64,000 bases of DNA, taken from NCBI GenBank assembly GCA_030248065.1, contig JASAMV010005873.1:1-64000 (forward strand), written 5' to 3'. How positions within the stretch are numbered: position 1 is the first letter of the stretch; every line of letters starts with the position of its first letter. The notes below the pieces were generated by a model. That model saw only the letters and a program-made list of their open reading frames with translations. It had not been told where the DNA came from and made no database searches. The position numbers and the translations under genes were made by a program. The DNA is from Rhynchonema sp. JSB1_4. Taxonomy: Eukaryota > Nematoda > Chromadorea > Monhysterida > Xyalidae. Positions 1 to 10,430 of the stretch are shown here, piece after piece.

Positions 1-49
1 TCTCATTTTGACACTGCTGCCGCATATGCCAGTGCACTACATAGATACA

Positions 50-425
50 CTAGACGGGACCCGGGCCGACGGCCCGGCTACAGCGCCGCGCCCGGGCCCC
101 CCCCCCCCCGAAGACCCGTTAGCATACCCAAAGCTACCCGTGAAAATTGACCCGTCCGCCCTTCCGAGGGAGGGGGCCACAGACAGACATACATAAGACG
201 GGACCCGTGCCTACGGCCCGGCTACAGCGCCGCGCCCGGGCCCCCCCCCCCCCCGAAGACCCGTTAGCATACCCAACGCTACCCGTGAAAGAGAAGAGAA
301 AAGGGAAGGAAGGGGAAAGGAAAGAAAAAAGGAGGGAGGGAAGGGACCGAGAGGAGAGCGAAAAGAGAGGGAGGGGGCCATAGACAGACATACATACATA
401 CACCTTCCTGTTTTAGTAGTATAGA
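50..425 (-). mobile_element. Non-autonomous Helitron-like element, internally duplicated
   Basis: Read on the minus strand the element starts TCTATACTACTAA, preceded by A, and ends in CTAG followed by T. That is the Helitron signature: TC start, CTRG end, insertion between A and T. A GC-rich segment able to fold into a small hairpin (CCGT..ACGG core) lies just inside the CTAG end. Compared with the simple copy at 25742-25962, this copy carries its 3' half twice (about 50-181 and 196-290), with C-tracts in both. The second half has an A/G-only patch where the sister copy has normal sequence. No Rep/helicase is encoded. The Helitron call is inferred from ends and insertion site. Confidence 0.55.
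291..376. other. Almost pure purine patch replacing Helitron sequence
   Basis: About 80 bases are nearly all A and G. They sit exactly where the sister copies (about 160-170 and 25840-25860) have a mixed 20-odd base segment, ATTGACCCGTCCGCC and following. Flanking sequence on both sides matches the sister copies. This is either a microsatellite expansion or a consensus error. Confidence 0.6.
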
Positions 426-1754
426 TGTACCTACAGCTAGTCTCTAGCCTAAAGCTGGTTTCCCGCGCAAACTTCATCTGTACTTGCAAATACAACGGCA
501 AAACGCGCGCTAAACCAAAATTCTAAAAACTTTTGGCCAGCACTGTATGTAACTTATTGCAGCACGACGCTTGTGGTGTTACTCTACGGCTGGAAATATC
601 AGGCCGTGTTCACCAACATCAGTGCAATTGTCAGCATCGTTTCCCCGCTACTATTCGTTTATTGCAAATGCGCCGGATGTGATGGATATCAATACAGGTG
701 CAACAAATGTAGTAACTGTTGTGTCTATTGTTGCTGAGGCGGCCCGGCCCAAGCGGCAATGTCAGTCCATTGAGGACCCCGATTGGTCACTGGGTTAAGG
801 TTGCAGTAACCGCTTGGTCAAAAGAGTGGGCAACTATTTTGGCAACAAGATACTTCGCATTCTGATCTGATTGATAATAGGCACATTTATTGTCGCACAA
901 CTGTAATCTTTCTCACACTTTTATCTTTCATGCGTAAAGAGTGTGTCGGACGTCACCTAACACACCATTTCCTCGGTGAAAATAAAAGACAATCAATTTT
1001 AATCCCAAGCAATATCTTACCAGCAGCATCGACCACCGTCGTTGTTGTGGATAGTTCCAAACAGGATCGGGGTTTCTTGGGTGGATGATGTTGGTTGAAC
1101 ATCGATGAGTAGTGACTAGACTGAAGTGCAAAATTGTCATTCAGTAAGGCATTGAGCTTAGACGGAGATCTTCAACAGAGACTAGGTTACACGTTTGCGT
1201 CCTTTGCACTGCTGAGTCAGGTTCGATTGCGAACTAGGGCTTGGGTTTGAGCTTTGGCTTACGTCTGAGCGTGGCCTTTTTAGTTTGTCCAAGGGACACG
1301 TTTATGCTTCAGCCAAAGCTTCGGCGCAGGGTTACTCTCGAAAGTCAGACCGAAACACACGGTGCACATGTACATAGTGGCAGTCACCTGTTGCAATGGA
1401 CTTGTATGAGCATCGTCCTCATCCAGTTTGATTCGACGTAATGATTTACGAAAATGTCGTTCGATGTCACGGTCGAAATTGGTGGTTGAAGTCAGACGCA
1501 GACTTTTAGCTTTCTGGATGCCTGAAAGTCGATGGTGTTTAGCTTCGAAAAATTATTGGTTGATCACCCTAAACGGTATTGATATCAAATTGGATGATCG
1601 GAGTTGTTTTGTCACGCAAGTTTTTTGAATCAAAGAATATTTCTAAAAGATATTTCTGTCATTTATAAAGCGGCCGTAATTTCCACCGACCATCTACTAT
1701 AACAGCAATAAGGAATAGCTTAACGTGATTTCCAACGACTGAGTCTGTTTTTGC
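426..1754. other. Stretch without a recognised gene
   Basis: Only short open frames are present on either strand (up to about 75 codons). None shows a recognisable domain or a convincing set of splice sites. No RNA gene or terminal-repeat element was recognised. Confidence 0.4.
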
Positions 1755-2102
1755 TCACTCTGGGTCTCTGCATCTGGTCTCTGGGCCTCTATACTCTTCA
1801 TAATCCAAAGACCGAAAAAGTCGACTTAGGTACGTCGGTAGACTTAATAACGGTAGTCTACGTACGTATTCAGCATACATACCGGTCGTCGGTTTCTTGA
1901 TCGACAAATCCAGCGGCTCCAACTGATCGCATTTAGTTGCGCTCATCGTCCTATCCGAGGTCGATGGTCGACTCAGGTCCTCGTCTTGGTCCGAATCGGA
2001 AAGGTCGACGACGTTGACAAGTTCGTGTTCGGTCTCAGAACTGGACTGACGAGAGTGCTGCACCGCACGGCTGTAATTGTTGATTGTGGGTTTTGCGGCC
2101 AT
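1755..2102 (-). CDS. Small protein or terminal exon with SIM-like and CtBP-binding-like motifs
   Basis: The frame runs from ATG at 2102-2100 to the stop at 1755, about 115 residues. A stop codon lies upstream in frame, so this is either a whole short protein or the last exon of a larger one. It is rich in Ser, Asp and Glu. It carries VNVVDLSDSDQDED, which resembles a hydrophobic SUMO-interaction motif followed by acidic residues, and EPLDLSIKKP, a PxDLS-type motif that recruits CtBP corepressors in many zinc-finger and homeodomain factors. Together they suggest part of a nuclear transcriptional repressor. No DNA-binding domain is visible nearby. The zinc-finger exons on the same strand near 36 kb could in principle belong to the same gene, but 34 kb and other genes lie between, so I do not join them. 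The reading frame is clear; the role is inferred from two short motifs. Confidence 0.45.
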   Translation of the reverse strand: MAAKPTINNYSRAVQHSRQSSSETEHELVNVVDLSDSDQDEDLSRPSTSDRTMSATKCDQLEPLDLSIKKPTTGMYAEYVRRLPLLSLPTYLSRLFRSLDYEEYRGPETRCRDPE

Positions 2103-2117
2103 CTGGTGCTTTCGCAC

Positions 2118-2780
2118 CGACGATCACCTGGTGCACCGTCCGTCTGTGAAAACAGGTCGAAACGGGCCACAAACACACACTAAACATACAGAGCAATGTG
2201 CCTTTTTGGATGCGCCAGTTTCGTCCTGTTATTTTCTCAGACCGGCGGTGCACTAGCGCATCGTCAGTGTGGAAGCACTTTATTTGTCCACGTGACTCTA
2301 AAAAGGGTAATGTTCAGTACAGGGAGCGGAACGTGCGTCGTGCGTTAGTCAGGTGCGCAATATCTGTCAGAAAAGCAGATGCACCTGAATATAGTCCAGA
2401 GCTAGAATTGAATGACAGCTCACTGTGCAAAACGAGGGTGCCATGGTCACATGCCAAACTCCATAAAAACTACCTGCCCACACAGTATATGCATGGTACA
2501 TGTTAGTGTTATTGCGGTCCTATGAGGCGAACGTATACATACATCTGTACTGGACACAACTCTCGCTGTATAGTTGGAACCGGTCGTGTGATGCATTAGA
2601 CCACGACAATAAATTAAACCAAGAGTATTACCTGGCCTTGTTGTACCAGATATTTTTAGCACTGCAAAAATGCTTTCCCTGTGTGTTGTGTACCCCATGA
2701 GTATACTACTCATTCGATCAAGATTATCTCAAAAAAATTAATAAAAGAGAAATGAAGCCAACGTTTGTTGATTGTCACAG
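2118..2780. other. Stretch without a recognised gene
   Basis: Short open frames only, none with a recognisable domain. No repeat structure was noticed. Confidence 0.35.
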
Positions 2781-2926
2781 TCAGCAGTCGTACTCGTGGA
2801 GGGGGTGGGTGCTGCTTCGCCGCTGCTTGATGACATCACAGACAGGATATTGTGCGTCACTGGAATAGATAATTGTCATCGATATTTGGCTTGGGACAAT
2901 GCGTATGAGCTGTATGCGCAACTGAG
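2781..2926 (+). CDS. Candidate exon, possibly part of a BACK domain
   Basis: An open frame follows a TTGTCACAG acceptor and can end at a GTTTAG donor after 2926. It encodes about 48 residues ending GIDNCHRYLAWDNAYELY. The NC-x-R-x-L...A..Y pattern resembles the first helices of the BACK domain that links BTB and kelch repeats. A kelch gene lies on the same strand 7.6 kb downstream (10431-12465) and lacks its N-terminal half in this window, so this exon could be its upstream part. The similarity is weak, no BTB exon was found, and the phase to the kelch exons cannot be tested. It may be a chance frame. Confidence 0.25.
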
Positions 2927-2950
2927 GTTTAGAGTCTCTAAACCTCAGTT
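2920..2950. repeat. 31-bp perfect palindrome
   Basis: AACTGAGGTTTAGAG and its exact reverse complement flank a single T. It overlaps the 3' end and possible donor site of the candidate exon at 2781-2926. Confidence 0.85.
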
Positions 2951-2978
2951 GAGCTCATTCACGGTTCATGAGAAATAA

Positions 2979-4611
2979 CATCGTTCTATAACAGTTCCAG
3001 TGGTGAAGCATAACGGTTCGTAGCTGGATCATCGTGGTTGTCTGGCACAGTTAAAGAATTTGTTTCGTGTTGCTTGAGAAAACGATGTATAGTTGCGCCG
3101 TGATATATACAATGGTGAATCACTTTTAGCGATGCTTCAGGCCACGCTCAGGCGTGCATCTAAGCCAGCCTGAGGATATGCGTAAACTCTGTTACGAACG
3201 AGGTTTACCACTTCTGGTAATTTTTGTCAAGTTTGTTTTCAATCGAATTTCTATCGAAAGCAAGAACAAAGCTTGGCCAACAACCAGAGAAAAACAGTGT
3301 GCTTCTTCAGTGCAACAGAGAAGCTTTAGAAAAGGCAATTTCCTGCTCAGGAATATGTACACAATGAACCACAAACCACTATCGGTAAACGACAGAAAGC
3401 GCACGTCACACCCAGATCAGACAAACCCGATAATAATATGACGACGGTTTAAGAGTTGTGCATACTGACTGGAAAAATATGTTGTGAACACGTTATTTGT
3501 TTGACTGGTGCATAGCGGTCAAGAAATATATATTCGCATAAAAGCAGCCAAACTATTTCTGGAATGTGCACTGCGCAACAAAACATTCGTAAACACACAC
3601 CACGCACACACAGCGTGGTTGGTCAGAATGTGGGACAAAAATATGCATGTTTTGTGGTCAATTTCGTAGCCAATGGGTTTTAGTTTTAGTCACATTTTCC
3701 AAGAAACGAAATTTGTGCGGCAAGAAACAAATTCTAAGAAACACAACCAACGGCTTTTACAAGATTTCCAATCCGAAACCATTTTCATGCCGGAAAAAAG
3801 TATACGGACCCGATGTCCAACCAAGGCAATGATCACCGAGTTTAAGGTCAGTGCATGCATGCAAGTGAAGTGAATGCTTTACGGGAATTTGCGGACCAGG
3901 AATGAGTTCTTCGCTTATCGAGGTGACATTTACGGTGAAAACCAAAACCATTCGGGCTGTTTAGATTTTACAACCATTTAGCTATTCGAAACTCGTGTGG
4001 AATGGCATAAATGCGTGCCTTTTTTACACTTGCTTGGTATTATTTTGCCGAAAACGCGATACGGATAACAATATACAAGTATGGCAATAACAACGGTATA
4101 AAAACGTACACGCACTCATTTCAGGCATTTGGGGTCTGTAGGAAATCAAAAAACGTGCGCAGTATTTTGTGCGTCGACGTTTCTTGTTGATAAGAAAGGA
4201 ATTTGGATAATTTTGACGTTATCAAAAACAGGAAACGATGAGTGCTGAACAGGACAACGGAAGACGTCCTCTCCCGGAAGAGAGACCAAGACCATTTTAT
4301 TTTATGTTAACGAAACGACAAACCATTGCACTACGTGCACGAAATGCGGGTATTTAGCACAAAGCATTTTTTCACTGCCACGGTTTCGAATAACATAAAA
4401 ACTCTTTAAGCTTTCCAATTGAAGACCGCCACAACCGAACTTTGAAAAAATATTTCCCCAGAAACATAGGACACATTTTTTTAGTCTTGTGGTTGGCCGA
4501 TGTTTCACTATGCACATTGCAGCACCATTTTCGTGCCCGGACCAGCACAGAATAACCAAAAAACATAGCATTAAACCTGAAACTTACTCATAAATAAATC
4601 CAATCGATCAA
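2979..4611. other. Stretch without a recognised gene
   Basis: AT-rich sequence with frames under 100 codons on both strands. The longest (3154-3441, plus) shows no domain. No terminal-repeat element was recognised. Confidence 0.35.
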
Positions 4612-4839
4612 TTAGTCGATCAAATCACCATCCAACAAAGCGTCCGGATCGTAATAATCTTGAGCTGATCGTCCCCTGAACGACGAAGGCGGCATTCGGA
4701 ATAAATCGATATTTTCGAGCAGAAATGTTTCGATCAGCCAGAAGTACGCCTGAACGAACACGGAGAAGCAGAAATAGGATAGGAGCACGATGTAGACGGT
4801 GACGTGGAACACTCCAACTGCCGCCGCAGCTGCAGACAT
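4612..4839 (-). CDS. C-terminal exon of a predicted membrane protein
   Basis: A 75-codon frame begins at ATG 4839, directly after a CAG that could be a splice acceptor (ATGCCAG|ATG), and ends at a stop at 4612-4614. The first half is strongly hydrophobic: an alanine run, then TVYIVLLSYFCFSVFVQAYF, enough for one or two membrane helices. The tail is polar and acidic (DYYDPDALLDGDLID) and probably cytoplasmic. Because the frame starts at a possible acceptor, I read it as the last exon of a longer multi-pass protein transcribed leftwards; its upstream exons were not found. It could also be a complete small membrane protein. I do not recognise the family. Confidence 0.4.
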   Translation of the reverse strand: MSAAAAAVGVFHVTVYIVLLSYFCFSVFVQAYFWLIETFLLENIDLFRMPPSSFRGRSAQDYYDPDALLDGDLID

Positions 4840-4849
4840 CTGGCATAAA

Positions 4850-5574
4850 TTAAGTTTTTTGTAAATTTGCTGAAGTGGTCAGTTTGATGATTGGAAATGA
4901 AAATGATTTGATGTATTTTGCTGCAGTTGGTTTGGTGACAATGACAACAGGGGGCCGTGCACCATCAGTGGGCTACTCCCTTGATCGCCTCAAGTGGCGC
5001 ATCGGTGCAAATGCTTGACGACGATTTCGGTTTTTACGGTGGGTGCTATCATAATTTTCGATTAAGTTCAGGCTCAGGCTCTGACGTCTGACATGTATGT
5101 ACATCAGACATTGAATCGAAAAGCACAGGGATAAAGCTCCAGATAAAGGTACCGTTGTGATCGTCAGACACACTCCCAAAAAAAGAAATGTTCATCACAG
5201 AAAAGTCGAGAATAAAAAAATGCAACAATGTCAGCAGATCTAAGGGTGCAGAGACATTGAGCAGGGCTGAGTGTGCGCGTAAAATGAAATATTATAGAAA
5301 ATCAATACTATTCATGCACACAAAGTGCAGGAGAGACAGAGACTATTTAACGTGTAGTCTGCCCGTGTTGTATAGTAAGTAACACGTTGTTGTTGCTGTT
5401 CAATTTGAATGCCAGACCATGTCATACCGCACATGTTGACGTTGTGTGCGTTTTGGGAATTTCATAAAATCACCCCCCCCACGCACTAAACAGCACAACT
5501 GCCCGGCTGGCTGCACTGTGCATGCGTACGAGGGAACAGACATGAACAACAGGGAACAGCTTACGTCATATACA
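4850..5574. other. Stretch without a recognised gene
   Basis: Upstream of the membrane-protein exon on its strand, so missing exons of that gene may lie here. No frame could be joined to it with confidence. Confidence 0.3.
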
Positions 5575-5576
5575 TA

Positions 5577-6327
5577 CAGTCCGTGACGAATTATGTGGAC
5601 GCTTTTCAACGCTGCCGCGCGCGCCCGCGCGCGCGGCGCGCGCGGCAAGCGTTGTGCACATAAGCATATCGTGATCTGCAAGAGTACGGTAGCTTGGCAG
5701 CAGGAAAACTTAGCGCGCGCGCCGCGCGCGGCGTTTTCCAATAATCACATGCAGTGCATATTGAAGGAGAAACAGCGACAATTTTATGCATTACAACAAG
5801 TTGGAAATAAGATAAAAATGCACGATCAGTTTTCAATTTTGCGTGAAGTAATTTGCAATTTGTTTTGTGTGGCATGCGTTAAAGTTTTAGCACGTTTATT
5901 GTTTTTCATAGCATTTAATGTCAATCGCTTTCAATTGGAAATTGGCGCTGGCAATTGGAAACACGATGAAGCCCTATGAAGTTTGTGTTGGGCTGCTCAG
6001 CTCTGGGCCGTGACAAAAAAGGGGTTAATATGTACGATTGGTAGTATGCAGCCCATTACTCTCCGTTTTTATCTCTGTTACTAAGGGCCGGTGCTGCCTG
6101 ACGTCACGTTTTGTACATTTGATCAGCTCCAGTAGCAGCAAATAGCACGCACGTTTGAATTGCCGCCTTGGATGTATAGCAAAAATGAAAAGCCGCGCGC
6201 GCGGCATTTGCTATTGCAGACACGCTCAAATCAAGAGGACCGCTCTATGCTTATGTGCACAACGCTTGCAGCGCGCGCGGCGCGCGCGGCAGCGTTGAAA
6301 AGCGTCCACAAAATTCGTCACGGACTG
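5577..6327. mobile_element. TA-flanked inverted-repeat element, Tc1/mariner-like MITE
   Basis: The element opens with CAGTCCGTGACGAATT and closes with its reverse complement. It is flanked on both sides by the dinucleotide TA (5575-5576 and 6328-6329), as expected for Tc1/mariner insertion. The arms of about 95 bp are highly similar and contain long CG-alternating tracts (GCGCGCGCC type), far richer in CpG than the AT-rich interior. A further CG-rich pair near 5720 and 6195 extends the foldback. No transposase is present. Confidence 0.7.
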
Positions 6328-6329
6328 TA

Positions 6330-7780
6330 CCTTGAACTGTTAGGCTGTGGACCTCGGCTTTAGTTGGTTTAGGCTTTGGCCTGCAGCACAAACAACCGTT
6401 TAGATGGCCGCTGTTACTAAAAAGCTTGTATGGACCCGCTATTTTGTCATTCCGTGCGTCGGATGAAACTGGGGTCTTCCACGGCTCGTTGACAGAGCGG
6501 CGGTCTCAAACAAAGGATTTGTGTTTTCGTGCCGTTCTTTATCACACTGCTGTAAACAGTCCCACGACGTCCTCCATGGCGGCTGATTATTTCTAAGTGA
6601 CAAATTATGTACATACATGTACATATCGCAGTAGAGCATTGTGCTTTGTATTGGTTTATTGACGACTCAACGTCGTAAACACATAGTACATCAGCGACAA
6701 TACGGTACAAGAACGAATGATGCAATGTGAACCGGTTCACCAAAACCTTACACTTTTTGAGACTATCAACTTCGTTCTGATTACACGACAAGAATTTACA
6801 ACTCAAATCAGCATTGTAATAGAATCAAGTTTCCGCCACCCGTTTATACCACCCATAAAATGGAGCACAGGTTGATGTTTTTCGACTTGGGCGTGTGTAG
6901 TCATTTTGGAAAATGGAAAACGAAGAGAAAATTTTCCTGTGTTCGAGTTTGGTCGTTACTGGTATCAGTGTGGCTGAGTTCTTGGCTATCCAGTGCTTGT
7001 TCCACATATTTGAAAAGCCATTTTCATCCAGTGCTTGTTTAATATTTGGCACTTTTACTCAAAATACTTATCCAAATATTTGGCACATTTGGATACAATA
7101 ATGTGACCATGCGCGCGTGGCGCGCGAAATTTTGGCACTTTCCGCGCGCGCGATTCCTAAATGTCATTGGAAATGATGTTACATATGTGACGCGCAATTT
7201 TTGGCTTTTGAAGTGTACCAGAGTAGTCCTGCCACTTTGGACTCCTTTTTTCCGAAACAGCACCCCTTTGGAGCCGAAGTTTGACCAAAGGGGGCCATGG
7301 CCCCTGTGGCCCCCTGGATCCGCCCTTGACTGGTACCCTCCTTACCCCTCGCCCTCGCTCTCTTTCAGACAGGGATTGGTAACCAAGAGAAGGATGGCAA
7401 GGAGGGCTGTAGCTGCAATGGGCAGACTGAAGCGAAGGAGGGCAAAGAGGATCAACTGGGTTACGGTAGCCTGTGTGCACTGTTCTTGTGTGAAAACGAC
7501 AAGTTAAAAATTGTTTGCCAAATACCATTTGCAGGTTAACGCGCCGAAACATCAACCATCAATGAAGCAGTGCAGTGGCAGGTCTTGTTGCGTTCGTTTG
7601 ATGCGCTAGTAGAGAAAATAAACGAGACCCTGTCATTTTCATGCTACCAGCCGGGATACTGTTGCAAAATCTGTATGTCATCAAATGCGTGTAAGGAGTG
7701 TGAGCAGGGTGGGGAGGATAAGGAGGGTAACCGGAAAGAGCCCAAATTTTCCATTTCCGTTTTTCGATATTACTACACAC
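6330..7780. other. Stretch without a recognised gene
   Basis: Short frames only. A GC-alternating patch (GCGCGCGTGGCGCGCG) at about 7110-7155 resembles the arms of the element at 5577-6327 and may be a remnant. Pyrimidine- and purine-rich tracts lie at 7320-7460. Confidence 0.35.
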
Positions 7781-7781
7781 T

Positions 7782-8211
7782 AATGGAAAATGGAAATGAA
7801 ACAAAACATTTTCGGTGCGCCGAATTTTGTAAATTTGAGGAACACAAAATTTTTTGCCATAAGAGTGAATTTCTAATTTCGCTGCCTCATGCATTTTACA
7901 GCCGCAGGAAAACTATCGTTCGAAGTCGAGGCAGGCAACAAGCTCAACACACACTGAACAAGCAACGCAGCTGGCTCGTGCGCGTTTCGAATGTTTCAGT
8001 CACACAAGCTGTGCGTGTCAGCTTTTACAATTTTATATGGATTGTTGACTGTGTGTTGACCGTTGAGCTCGTTGCCTGCCTCGAGCTCGACTTCGAACGG
8101 GAGTTTCCCTGCGTCTGTAAAAAAGCATGAGGCAACGAAACAAGAAACTTACTATACCAAAGTCCGACTGCCACACAAAATGTTTTGTTTCATTTGCATT
8201 TTCCATTTCCC
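7782..8211. mobile_element. Foldback (long inverted-repeat) element
   Basis: A left arm starting near 7782 (TGGAAAATGGAAATGAAAC) and continuing through GTTCGAAGTCGAGGCAGGCA near 7918 is mirrored on the right by TGCCTGCCTCGAGCTCGACT near 8070 and by CATTTGCATTTTCCATTTCC near 8190-8210. The arms are about 150 bp each with small insertions, around a core of about 100 bp. A long open frame runs through it on the plus strand but is explained by the fold symmetry. No target duplication was identified, so the outer limits are approximate. Confidence 0.55.
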
Positions 8212-8782
8212 AACATGCGTGTTGTCATCTCGGAAAATGGAAATGAAAAACTGGGACATAGAAAAAATTTTCATTTTCACTTTCCAATATGACTAAACGC
8301 GCCCTCAATTATTGTCCGTCGTCCGACGGTGCCCCGTCCACTGGTTGTCCGCTTGTGAGTCCATCCGCGTTCTGACCCGAGCCAGTGCTAAGTCCCGGTG
8401 CTGCCCCATTCGGCTGACCAGCCTGGCCGTGCTACAACAGGGTTATCTATTGGGAATGCAGCAACTGTTGAAATCAATTGTAAGTCATGCGCTTTTCGCG
8501 CGCAAAAGTTTTGCCCTTGGACGCGGATGCAAAAATGTCGTTTTTTTCTTCTACCCGAAGCCGGGCCAAAAATTAATGCGTATATAACGTATAAGTAATA
8601 TCGCGGAGCTTAGTGTTGACTCGCGTTCTTTGTTGTGAATTTGGACGGGACTGGTGCCTTGGTCTACACGAAGTGCACCAAAACCTTACGATTGTGCTGT
8701 TTTGCTGTTTCCAAGGAAAAACTCATCAGCAATCCGCACTCAAAAAAGCAACAAAGAGACTAGTCTATGTACATGTACAAAC
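8212..8782. other. Stretch without a recognised gene
   Basis: Lies downstream, on the minus strand, of the PSI/FUBP-like exons and may hold their intron or 3' UTR. No frame could be joined to them. Confidence 0.3.
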
Positions 8783-9133
8783 CTGCACCTGCTGCTGTGC
8801 GGATTGAGGGGCCTCGACGGCTGCATGTCTCTGTCGTTCGCCTGCTGCAGAAGCACGATTCTGTTCGATCATGGCTGCCTGATCAAACAAACCCACCGAG
8901 CGATAGTAATCGATCCATTGCTGCGAATAGTCTGGTGCGCCTGTGCAAGTAGTGGAAAACATATCAGGGTGGCAATCACACTTTACGATTGTATGATCGA
9001 GAATTGTGGAAAGTGGCAACCGATACTCACGGTTGAATGCTAATACATAATGATTCGTACCGGAAACATTGTGTGGAATTTGAGATCGCGGGCTTTCGAG
9101 AGGTGGCGATGGACGAAATGGATTACCCGTAAT
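8783..9133 (-). CDS. PSI/FUBP-like RNA-binding protein, two C-terminal-type exons
   Basis: Two exons join in phase on the minus strand: 9133-9061 (acceptor TTCGCAG, donor GTACGA, ends with one base of a codon) and 8940-8783 (acceptor TTGCACAG, donor GTTTGT). The joined protein reads NVSGAPDYSQQWIDYYRSVG and then LFDQAAMIEQNRA. This is the DYSxxWxxYYRSxG...A..IE motif of the C-terminal region of P-element somatic inhibitor and FUBP/KHSRP proteins, which use KH domains to bind pre-mRNA and this repeat to contact the U1 snRNP 70K protein in the known fly case. A Gly/Pro-rich segment (TGNPFRPSPP) precedes it and a Gln-rich one follows. The KH-domain exons are not visible and should lie at higher coordinates. 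The family call is good; the gene is partial. Confidence 0.6.
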
Positions 9134-9488
9134 CTGCGAAATGAACGTAAAATTTGAGGGCCACATCGAGTTGCTAACTCTACAGGTTTGTGCGAGGTGA
9201 GAGGGGGTGGGTTTGACCTTGACATGGCTTCCTCCGATACATAAATATGTGGAAATATATTGCGCGATATTGCGCTTTTCGTAGCGTTGCGCATGGGTGA
9301 AGCCGCCCAGCGCTCGCTTAATTCTTGACACAATTGTTCATATTGCGTAATACATTTTCAATCGCTAAACAACCCTGTTTCGGCTTACCCAGTTACTTTA
9401 CATAGACTGCGCGAAATTATTGTTAATGCGTAAACGTCACGGTTTCTTCCACGGGTGTGTGCACGTACACAAGCATACCGAACGATTA
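9134..9488. other. Probable intron or upstream sequence of the PSI/FUBP-like gene
   Basis: No KH-domain coding sequence was seen here. Nothing else was recognised. Confidence 0.3.
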
Positions 9489-9489
9489 T

Positions 9490-9712
9490 GGGTGGAATTT
9501 TCGAAACGGTGTAAAGGTCAGTTGGGGCGTAAAGGTTGGTGTAAAGTTCGGTCGAAAGCTCGGTCGGCGTAGCGTAAACGTGAAACATTGCCTGTTATTA
9601 ACGTGGAATTTTCCAAGTTTACACCGAGGTCTATCACACTGAGCTGTCGACCGAGCTTTCCACCGACGTTTGCACCCAACTGACCTTTACACCGTTTCGA
9701 AAATATCACCCC
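9490..9712. mobile_element. Inverted-repeat MITE of about 220 bp
   Basis: The left end GGGTGGAATTTTCGAAACGG continues GTGTAAAGGTCAGTTGGG. The right end is its reverse complement with few changes, closing in AATATCACCCC at 9712. The arms extend about 90 bp and meet around a short core near 9590. No clear target duplication was seen. Confidence 0.65.
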
Positions 9713-10430
9713 ATGTATGCATTCAACGATATTACAGCTTTTTTGGTTTTGCAATTTAGACACCCGACGCACACAGACGTTTGTGAATGGCGCCTGGGTG
9801 GAATCGCACAGAACGAATGCGCCCCGATACGCCGGTTAGTTAAAGTTAAGCTGTCACTTAAAAAACACCTAGCATTTCAAACACCCGCGCACGAAGTCTG
9901 TCGCTTGAAACATCCATCTCCCTCCAAGCCGGCTGGGTGTGTGCTGTGAGTGTGGCTGCCTTAACGCATGTTGTATGAAACATTCTGTGAGCTGTGTAGG
10001 ATTCTGAAAAACGAAAACACACCGGGAACACTAGATAGTTAGACGATTATTGTTTGTAAACGACAACTTATTTCATTAACCACAGATGCCTAAAATTATA
10101 CAGGAGTAAAAAGGGCGCTTCAAAAAGGCTGGATTTTTGGAGTGTTTCCTCTATCATTTATCACAAAATTTATGTATGTCGTTCAGAATTGAGAAATGTC
10201 TGAGTGTAAAGCGCTGAAAATATCGTAGATTGGATTACCTTGTGTTTTGCACGGGCCGGCCTCAAACTGTTTCATTTTTCTTCTCCTGCGAAAATGCGTG
10301 TGCTGCGTGAAACATCGCAAAGCAACAAATTGAAAATCGACTTCCTATGTAAATCTGGGTTTTTGATACATACCCAGTCTTCATTTTCAAAAAATGGCCG
10401 CCAACAAACGCGGTCAACATTCAACTGCAG
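9713..10430. other. Stretch without a recognised gene, upstream of the visible kelch exons
   Basis: Earlier exons of the kelch gene could lie here or further left, but no BTB/BACK-like frame was found in it. Confidence 0.3.

Noticed and set aside
7570..8130. 186-codon open frame on the plus strand
   Set aside because: It runs through both arms and the core of a foldback element and has no domain. Its length is explained by the symmetric sequence.
8765..9331. A single 188-codon minus frame covering the PSI/FUBP-like exons
   Set aside because: The middle (about 8941-9060) is an intron with good donor and acceptor. Only the two exon parts resemble the family.
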